NCBI GenBank assembly: GCA_002314465.1
Contig: DCGA01000143.1
Location: 1-5,927, forward strand
Direction: 5' to 3'
Origin: a bacterium UBA1790
Lineage (GTDB): Bacteria > Bacteroidota > Bacteroidia > Bacteroidales > Muribaculaceae
DNA: 5,927 nt
The notes below the pieces were generated by a model. The model worked only from the letters and a program-made list of their open reading frames with translations. It was not told the origin of the DNA and did not search any database. The position numbers and the translations under genes were made by a program. Shown in pieces: positions 1 to 4,511 of this stretch (its first letter is position 1; every line of letters begins with the position of its first letter).

Positions 1-197
1 GCTACTCTACCTACTTCATGAAGATAGACAACGTGAAGTTCCGCCAGAAAGTCGTACCCGGCGATACACTCATCTTCCACCTGTCGTTCATGGCACCCTT
101 GCGCCGCGGCTGCGCCGTGATGAAGGGCTACGCATTTGTAGGCGAGAAGATTGTAAGCGAGGCTGAATTCATGGCACAAATCGTAAAGAATAAATAA
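1..197 (+). CDS. 3' end of FabZ-type 3-hydroxyacyl-ACP dehydratase, probably the C-terminus of a bifunctional LpxC/FabZ protein (partial)
   Basis: Only the last 64 codons are present, read from base 3 to the TAA at 195-197. The peptide begins YSTYFMKIDNVKFRQ, continues with VVPGDTLIF and ends AEFMAQIVKNK. This matches the C-terminal strands of the FabZ hot-dog fold: the segment with 'F(R/K)..V.PGD.L' followed by a 'G.A.V.G..V.EAEF.A.I' ending. FabZ removes water from 3-hydroxyacyl-ACP in cytoplasmic fatty-acid synthesis. In Bacteroidota it is usually fused behind LpxC, the zinc deacetylase committing to lipid A synthesis; lpxA lying directly downstream fits that. The fusion itself and the catalytic His/Glu lie outside the window, so a stand-alone fabZ cannot be excluded. 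The reading frame is intact and the gap to lpxA is 18 bases, implying co-transcription. Confidence 0.88.
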   Translation, partial: YSTYFMKIDNVKFRQKVVPGDTLIFHLSFMAPLRRGCAVMKGYAFVGEKIVSEAEFMAQIVKNK

Positions 198-215
198 GTT
201 ATACAGACGCACACT

Positions 216-1004
216 ATGGATTACAAAGAATTGCAACCCCTTGCGTGCATCCATCCCGATGCAAAGATAGGCAAGGACGTTAAGATAGGTCCTTTCGTGA
301 CCATTGACGCCAATGTGGAGATAGGCGACGGCACTATCATTGACAGTAATGCGACCATCCACTCGGGAGCCCGCATCGGCAAGAACTGCCACATCCACTC
401 TGGAGCTGTGGTGAGCGACATTCCACAGGACCTCAAGTTCAAGGGCGAGGAAACGCTTGCCATCATAGGCGACAATACCCACATACGCGAGTTCGTGACC
501 ATTCACCGCGGCACAGCCTCAAAGGGCAAGACCGTGATAGGCAACAACTGCCTCATCATGGCTTACTGCCACGTGGCTCACGACTGCTGTCTGAAGAACA
601 ACATCATCATGTCAAATGCCGTACAGCTTGCCGGTGAGGTTGAAGTTGACGACTTTGCAGTGATAGGCGGCGGTACGCTTGTTCACCAGTTCTCTCATCT
701 GGGCAAGCACATCATGATTCAGGGTGGTACTGCGGTAAACAAGGATATTCCTCCTTATGCAATGGCAGGCCGCACACCCGTTTCTTTTGAGGGTGTAAAC
801 TCGGTAGGTCTCAACCGTCGCGGTTTCACCAAGGAGCAGATTTATGCCATCCAGGACATCTACCGCATGCTCTACAACTCGGGGCTCAACGTCAGCGCTG
901 CCCTCGAAAAGATCGAGGCCGAACTTCCCGCATCGCCCGAGCGCGATGAAATCGTGAACTTCATTCGCAGCAGCCAGCGTGGTGTAGTGCGCGCAGTATT
1001 CTAA
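216..1004 (+). CDS. lpxA: Acyl-ACP--UDP-N-acetylglucosamine O-acyltransferase (LpxA)
   Basis: LpxA transfers a 3-hydroxyacyl chain from acyl carrier protein to the 3-OH of UDP-GlcNAc, the first step of lipid A synthesis, in the cytoplasm as a homotrimer. Residues about 12-185 are hexapeptide repeats of the left-handed beta-helix (for example IGKDVKIGP, VEIGDGT, ARIGKN). Family landmarks follow at an offset of -3 from E. coli numbering: QDLKFKGE (71-78), FVTIHRGT (93-100), CHVAHDC (118-124) with the presumed catalytic base His122 (E. coli His125) and His119, TLVHQF with His157, and GLNRRGF with Arg201. Gly170 occupies the acyl-chain ruler position (E. coli Gly173), compatible with a long hydroxyacyl substrate. 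The E. coli His144 position is Glu141. The C-terminal helices run from about 205. At 262 residues it has the usual length. The ATG is chosen because the first repeat follows within about 12 residues; no Shine-Dalgarno is visible, as is normal in this phylum. It is downstream of the FabZ-encoding gene and closed by the terminator at 1020-1050. Confidence 0.97.
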   Translation: MDYKELQPLACIHPDAKIGKDVKIGPFVTIDANVEIGDGTIIDSNATIHSGARIGKNCHIHSGAVVSDIPQDLKFKGEETLAIIGDNTHIREFVTIHRGTASKGKTVIGNNCLIMAYCHVAHDCCLKNNIIMSNAVQLAGEVEVDDFAVIGGGTLVHQFSHLGKHIMIQGGTAVNKDIPPYAMAGRTPVSFEGVNSVGLNRRGFTKEQIYAIQDIYRMLYNSGLNVSAALEKIEAELPASPERDEIVNFIRSSQRGVVRAVF

Positions 1005-1019
1005 TAGTGTAACAAAACA

Positions 1020-1050
1020 ATGGCACCTCTAATTTAGCGGTGCCATTTTT
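1020..1050 (+). terminator. Intrinsic terminator after lpxA
   Basis: A perfect 8-bp stem, ATGGCACC (1020-1027) with GGTGCCAT (1039-1046), encloses an 11-base loop and runs into a T-tract at 1046-1050. It lies 15 bases after the lpxA stop and would end the lipid A operon transcript. Its T-tract finishes only six bases before the ATG of the TIR gene, so the structure also occupies the 5' leader of that gene. Confidence 0.85.
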
Positions 1051-1056
1051 ATACCT

Positions 1057-2013
1057 ATGGACAAAGAAAAACAATACGACATATTTATCAGCTATTCAAG
1101 CAAGGACAAAGACACTGTGCAAAGATATGTCAGTGCCCTTGAAAGTGAAGGCTATAAGATCTGGTGGGATGAAAAAGGAATCACCAGTGGCGAGTTTTCG
1201 ACCATTATAGTCAATGCCATTAAGAATTCAAAGCTGTTGTTGTTTTTCTCGTCTGAGCACTCAAACAAGTCGCAATGGACTAAAGGCGAAATACTTGTAG
1301 CTAACAATAATAACATACCCATTATCCCTGTTAAGCTTGACGACGCCGACTATGACGACTCTATAGTATTGCTTCTCCTTCCATTGCAATATGCTGATCT
1401 GCGTCACTGCAATTTCACTGAAGGAAAAGAAAAGATTAAAAAAGCTGTAGACCAAGAATTAGGAGAGAAAATTACCGATCCCCTGCCCCCTAAAGAAAGG
1501 AAACACACGACTGCCAATATGGTAATATCCACTATATTCTCGATAGTGGCATCTTGCGCATGGTTATGGGTAAGCGGTGAAGTGAGTATTAACAAGTCGC
1601 TCGCATTGTTTGCAACATTCATGGGTGCATTGATGTGCATTATATCTTCGGGGTATATTACCTACTTTAGCAAGGAATGGGTAAACCGCAAGTTTATGGT
1701 TAACACATTGCTCACACAGGGTACCAATGTGTTTTTGTCATTCATTACCATTGCAATAGGCCTAAGTTTTGTAGATGTAAAAATCATAAAACTGCACTTT
1801 CCGAGCGTTATTGTTGCGACAGTTGCCTTGTGTGCGATGTACCGCGTTATCAACAAGCAGAAGTATGGAATAAAAATGCTTTGGGCTTGTGTCGTGGCAT
1901 TCTCTATAGGTAGTTTATGGTGGGTTGAAGCCAGTCTTAAATTCCCGGTTATCATAGCAGTTGCAGGCATCGCAGCAATGGCAACACTGATGTATATACT
2001 GAGAAACGACTAA
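1057..2013 (+). CDS. TIR-domain protein with a C-terminal polytopic membrane domain
   Basis: Residues about 6-135 form a TIR domain of the bacterial TIR_2 type: box 1 YDIFISYSSKDKD (7-19), a BB-loop-like stretch WWDEKGITSGEFS (36-48), the strand LLLFFSSEHS (60-69), then SQWTKGE (72-78) and IPIIPVKLDD (87-96). Glu78, four residues after Trp74, sits where NAD-cleaving TIR domains carry the catalytic glutamate. A short polar linker (136-153) leads to about six hydrophobic helices: roughly 154-172, 181-203, 223-239, 248-264, 272-290 and 294-314. No signal peptide is seen, so the TIR domain should face the cytoplasm. I do not recognise a named family for the membrane half. Bacterial TIR proteins act mainly as NAD+ hydrolases or cyclic-nucleotide producers in antiphage defence, or as secreted virulence factors; a membrane-tethered effector is an inference. 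The ATG is the only plausible start, since the next in-frame Met is residue 155. Hand counts of two 60-base lines give 37-38% G+C against 53% in one lpxA line, suggesting acquisition. No partner gene is adjacent on its strand, and a convergent terminator follows. Confidence 0.9.
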   Translation: MDKEKQYDIFISYSSKDKDTVQRYVSALESEGYKIWWDEKGITSGEFSTIIVNAIKNSKLLLFFSSEHSNKSQWTKGEILVANNNNIPIIPVKLDDADYDDSIVLLLLPLQYADLRHCNFTEGKEKIKKAVDQELGEKITDPLPPKERKHTTANMVISTIFSIVASCAWLWVSGEVSINKSLALFATFMGALMCIISSGYITYFSKEWVNRKFMVNTLLTQGTNVFLSFITIAIGLSFVDVKIIKLHFPSVIVATVALCAMYRVINKQKYGIKMLWACVVAFSIGSLWWVEASLKFPVIIAVAGIAAMATLMYILRND

Positions 2014-2020
2014 CTATTTC

Positions 2021-2038
2021 CCGGCGAAAAATCGCCGG
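2021..2038. repeat. Perfect GC-rich hairpin just after the TIR gene
   Basis: CCGGCGA (2021-2027) pairs perfectly with TCGCCGG (2032-2038) around an AAAA loop, starting seven bases after the TIR stop codon. No T-tract follows on either strand, so it does not look like a complete intrinsic terminator. It may protect the 3' end of the mRNA or back up the bidirectional terminator just downstream. Confidence 0.6.
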
Positions 2039-2050
2039 ACACACGAGATA

Positions 2051-2097
2051 AAAAAGCAGCACCGGTGACACGAGGGTCATCGGTGCTGTATTTCTTT
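2051..2097. terminator. Bidirectional intrinsic terminator between convergent genes
   Basis: CAGCACCGGTGAC (2057-2069) pairs with GTCATCGGTGCTG (2076-2088), a 13-bp stem with one G-U pair and a 6-base loop. On the + strand it is followed by a T-rich run (2089-2098). On the - strand it is followed by CTTTTTTATC (complement of 2047-2056). It can therefore end the TIR transcript from the left and the TPR-gene transcript from the right. Confidence 0.88.
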
Positions 2098-2117
2098 TAA
2101 ACCGCGATATATGGCGG

Positions 2118-3347
2118 TTACTGTTTTTCGATTTGCTGGAGTTTCTTGGCTTTACCCAGTTTGTAATAGATGTTGCGGAGGGCATTCTTTGCCTCCTCGT
2201 TGGTAGGGTCAAGTTTGTAGGCCTTCTCCAGGTAAGGAAGCGCCTCGTTGTAGAGAGGGTTGAGTTTCTCGGCGAGTTTGCGGCCTGATAGACGCGGATA
2301 TTTCTCGGGGATAGTGGTTGCCTCGTTGTAGTAGTAACGGCCCACATTGAAGAGTCCCTGTGCGTTCTCGGGATTGATTTCCACACATTTCTTGTAATAA
2401 GGCAATGCCTCGGCCATACCCTTCTGTTGCTCGATAACGAGGCCCTTGAGGTTATAAATCTCGGCATCACTGTCGCACACCGCTATTACCTCGTCGAGCA
2501 TGACATTGGCCTTGTCAAAGCGTTTGTTGTTGATGTGGTCGTTGATGAGTATGCGCACATACTGAGGGTCGCTCACACCGAAACGGCTGTAGGCGTCGCG
2601 AGCAAGCGAAATGATTGAGGCGTCGTCGTCGAGAGAAGAGAGGCACACGAGAGCATAGTCGTAGGCCTCTTTCTTGTTGTATCCAAGGCTACGAGCCATG
2701 GCAAAGTATTTCACAGCCTTACGGTTATCGCCCTTCTGCCACAGGGCAAGTGCCTGATAATAGCGAGTCTGTCCCTTGATACTGTCGGCAAGAGGTTTGC
2801 CGCAATCCAGTTTGCAATAGATGTCCCATGCCTTAAAAGCTCCATCCCATTCCTTGATGTTGTAGAACTCGCCGCCCGCCAGGTTGTAATCGTCGCGATG
2901 AGAAGCGATGCGGCTGAGGATTTCGCTTGAGAACTTAGCTTTGAACTTAGGTTGTCCGGTCTTTTTGTCAATCTTAGGAGTACCCTTCTTGTCGGTCTCG
3001 TAAACGGTGTCGAGAGGCAGAGCCTTCATGAAAGCGTTGTAGCCCTCGATAAGGGCATTTCCCATTAACTTCGCGTCAACTTTCTTGCCTACGCTCTTGG
3101 TATCCATCATCTTATCATAGTAGCCGTATTGCAGTTTGCCCTGCAAGTACCAGGTCTCGGCCACTTCCTTGGTCTCGTCGTTGGTAAGAGCAGGTTTAAG
3201 TGTAGTGATAGCGGTCTTGTACACGTCGGCAGTGAGTGTGAGCGAACTGATTTTCTTCTTCACTTCACCCAAAACGCGATGCTGCGCGCTTGCCGCAAAT
3301 GCAAGGCACAAGATAAAAGCGAAAGATGTGATGATGATGCGTTTCAC
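2118..3347 (-). CDS. Exported tetratricopeptide-repeat protein (downstream paralogue)
   Basis: A 409-residue protein with a signal peptide: KR, a hydrophobic core at about 4-18, and a likely signal peptidase I site ASA|Q after residue 21, so it should act in the periplasm or outer envelope. The rest is mostly helical with TPR-like repeats. The clearest are at about 295-328 (IYNLKGLVIEQQKG, then ALPYYKKCVEINPEN) and 363-397 (LYNEALPYLEKAYKLDP). A lysine-rich insert at 119-135 contains DKKGTPKI then DKKTGQPKF. The start is a GTG (3345-3347): a TAA lies four codons upstream with no ATG between, and the next in-frame Met is residue 79, which would lose the signal peptide. It is paralogous to the gene at 3443-4489, sharing the ALPLDTV block, the insert, and the C-terminal block with EQ..G..A...YYKK. 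TPR domains bind proteins; the partner and role here are unknown. A terminator in the 95-base gap upstream suggests a partly separate transcript, but I found no clear promoter. Confidence 0.9.
   Translation of the reverse strand: MKRIIITSFAFILCLAFAASAQHRVLGEVKKKISSLTLTADVYKTAITTLKPALTNDETKEVAETWYLQGKLQYGYYDKMMDTKSVGKKVDAKLMGNALIEGYNAFMKALPLDTVYETDKKGTPKIDKKTGQPKFKAKFSSEILSRIASHRDDYNLAGGEFYNIKEWDGAFKAWDIYCKLDCGKPLADSIKGQTRYYQALALWQKGDNRKAVKYFAMARSLGYNKKEAYDYALVCLSSLDDDASIISLARDAYSRFGVSDPQYVRILINDHINNKRFDKANVMLDEVIAVCDSDAEIYNLKGLVIEQQKGMAEALPYYKKCVEINPENAQGLFNVGRYYYNEATTIPEKYPRLSGRKLAEKLNPLYNEALPYLEKAYKLDPTNEEAKNALRNIYYKLGKAKKLQQIEKQ
2943..2993 (-). repeat. Duplicated DKK-G-PK coding motif in the downstream TPR gene
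   Basis: This codes residues 119-135: DKKGTPKI (8 residues) directly followed by DKKTGQPKF (9 residues). It is the counterpart of the cleaner 2 x 9-residue repeat in the upstream paralogue at 4181-4234. The first unit has lost one residue relative to the second. Confidence 0.75.
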
Positions 3348-3379
3348 AAGAAAGGGTTAAAAAGACTGTCGAATAAAAA

Positions 3380-3421
3380 ATGGGAAAAACGCTGCACACG
3401 CGTGTAAGGCATGTGCAGCGT
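3380..3421 (-). terminator. Intrinsic terminator between the two TPR paralogues
   Basis: Read on the - strand, ACGCTGCACA (complement of 3412-3421) pairs perfectly with TGTGCAGCGT (complement of 3389-3398), a 10-bp stem with a 13-base loop. It is followed by a T run (complement of 3385-3389) and, after CCCA, a second run of six T. It lies just downstream of the TPR gene ending at 3443. A 10-base palindrome, ACACGCGTGT (3396-3405), overlaps one arm and the loop and could form a competing structure. Confidence 0.8.
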
Positions 3422-3442
3422 CAGTATCATAAATATAGTCGA

Positions 3443-4489
3443 TTACTTAGCACCGAGCTGCTCGAGCTGGTAGTCGATAGCGTCGATGAGACGACCGGCC
3501 TGAGTGTCGGGAGCCAGTTCCTTAGCCTTGCCAAGAACCTCGAGAGCCTGCTTGTAGATGGGAGTCAGCTTGGGAGCGAGTTCCTTGTTGGTTGCTGAGG
3601 GGTTTGCATCGATAATCTTCTGAGCCTGGTCAACGAGGCAACGACCGTAGTCGAAGTAAGAGTTACCAAACTTGGGGTCGAGCTCGATAGCCTTCTTGTA
3701 GTACTGCTCGGCAGCTGCGAGGCCGTTTTCCTGTTCTACAACGAAGCCCTTGATGTCCTGCAGGAAGCCGCTGTTGTCGGTAGCTGCAACGCCATCAACA
3801 TAAGCATTAGCCTCGGCATACTTCTTGTCGTTGATGAAGTTTTGAACGATGTTGGCAACACATGAGTTCTTAACATCACCTACACCAAACTTGTTGAAAC
3901 CGAGAGCCATAGCCTTCTTAGACAGATCATAGCCACTCTGGAAGTCCTTGATCTGGTAAGCAGAATAAGCCTGCATGAAGAGAATCTGGCCGAAGATAGA
4001 GTCAGCAAGAACGAAGTTGCGCTCCTTAGCGAGAGGGCTGTTGAGAGCGTCGGCATAAGCGCCATAAGCTACATATGCGTTAGCAAAGTCGTTGGTCTGG
4101 AAGAAGTTGTCACCCACGTTACCCAGGTCGTTGATGTGGTTAACGAGAAGGTCCTGGATCTGCTGAGAATATTTTACCTTAAACTTGGGTGCACCTGTCT
4201 TCTTGTCAATCTTGGGCTCACCGGTCTTCTTGTCGACCTCAATTACAGTGTCGAGGGGAAGAGCCTGCTTGAGGAGCTTGATACCATCCATGAGATAGCC
4301 TGCACGCTCGGCAGCATTGGGGTCGGCAGCGTTGGGGTCTTTGGCCTTTGCCAGCATAACCTCACTCTGGAGCTTGTCATACTTGTCAATAGCGTCTTTA
4401 CCCTGAGTGAACAGAGTAGCGGCGTCTTGAGCAACTGCGCTGCCAGCGAGCAGCGAAGCGCATGCTAAGAAAAGAATAGATTTTTTCAT
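3443..4489 (-). CDS. Exported tetratricopeptide-repeat protein (gyrA-proximal paralogue)
   Basis: A 348-residue protein beginning MKKSILFLACASLLAG, a typical signal peptide with probable cleavage SAVA|Q after residue 20. Cys10 lies inside the hydrophobic core and does not form a good lipobox, so a soluble periplasmic form is more likely than a lipoprotein. The mature part is helical. TPR-like units are visible at about 242-274 (DIKGFVVEQENGLAAAEQ, YYKKAIELDP) and 308-330 (YKQALEVLGKAKELAPD), with weaker helical pairs before them. Two internal tandem repeats stand out: DPNAADPNAA (51-60) and two copies of DKKTGxPK(I/F) (86-103). The ATG (4487-4489) is preceded by an A+T-rich leader without Shine-Dalgarno, and only 22 bases separate it from the gyrA stop, so co-transcription with gyrA is likely. 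A TPR gene after gyrA also occurs in Bacteroides as I recall. Its function is unknown; a role as an envelope scaffold is inference from the TPR fold and signal peptide. Confidence 0.92.
   Translation of the reverse strand: MKKSILFLACASLLAGSAVAQDAATLFTQGKDAIDKYDKLQSEVMLAKAKDPNAADPNAAERAGYLMDGIKLLKQALPLDTVIEVDKKTGEPKIDKKTGAPKFKVKYSQQIQDLLVNHINDLGNVGDNFFQTNDFANAYVAYGAYADALNSPLAKERNFVLADSIFGQILFMQAYSAYQIKDFQSGYDLSKKAMALGFNKFGVGDVKNSCVANIVQNFINDKKYAEANAYVDGVAATDNSGFLQDIKGFVVEQENGLAAAEQYYKKAIELDPKFGNSYFDYGRCLVDQAQKIIDANPSATNKELAPKLTPIYKQALEVLGKAKELAPDTQAGRLIDAIDYQLEQLGAK
4181..4234 (-). repeat. Two tandem 27-bp repeats coding DKKTGxPK(I/F)
   Basis: Units 4181-4207 and 4208-4234 match at 23 of 27 bases and code residues 95-103 and 86-94 of the gyrA-proximal TPR protein. 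The close match in DNA as well as protein points to an in-frame tandem duplication. Confidence 0.85.
4310..4339 (-). repeat. Two tandem 15-bp repeats coding DPNAA
   Basis: Units 4310-4324 and 4325-4339 match at 14 of 15 bases and code DPNAADPNAA (residues 51-60) of the gyrA-proximal TPR protein. The pair looks like a recent in-frame duplication in a loop. The downstream paralogue has no equivalent at this point. Confidence 0.85.
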
Positions 4490-4511
4490 TGTTTATAAGT
4501 TAAAAAAGTTA

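Noticed and set aside
1030..1037. TAATTTAG as a Bacteroidota-type -7 promoter element for the TIR gene
   Set aside because: It has one mismatch to TAnnTTTG, lies in the terminator loop, and there is no TTTG-like element at the proper distance upstream.
2021..2119. Stacked hairpins as a CRISPR remnant, attachment site or small RNA gene
   Set aside because: The stems differ in sequence, there is no repeat-spacer periodicity, no flanking direct repeats or integrase, and no promoter; terminators for convergent genes explain them better.
1952..2470. A 172-codon open frame on the - strand across the convergent junction
   Set aside because: It runs through the bidirectional terminator and overlaps both the TIR gene and the TPR gene in other frames; its Arg/Thr/Ser-rich sequence is typical of an out-of-frame reading.
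3129..3407. Two overlapping + strand open frames opposite the start of the downstream TPR gene
   Set aside because: Both are antisense to its signal peptide region; no homology or start signal supports them.
3427..3434. TATATTTA on the - strand (complement of 3430-3437 or nearby) as a promoter for the downstream TPR gene
   Set aside because: It resembles TAnnTTTG with one mismatch but has no -33 partner and lies upstream of the terminator hairpin, which would stop its transcript.
4136..4468. A 110-codon + strand open frame opposite the TPR gene
   Set aside because: It is fully antisense to the signal peptide and repeat region of a well-supported gene, with no independent support.
3443..4489. 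Lipoprotein signal at Cys10 of the gyrA-proximal TPR protein
   Set aside because: The Cys sits in the middle of the hydrophobic core without a proper lipobox, and a good signal peptidase I site follows at residue 20.
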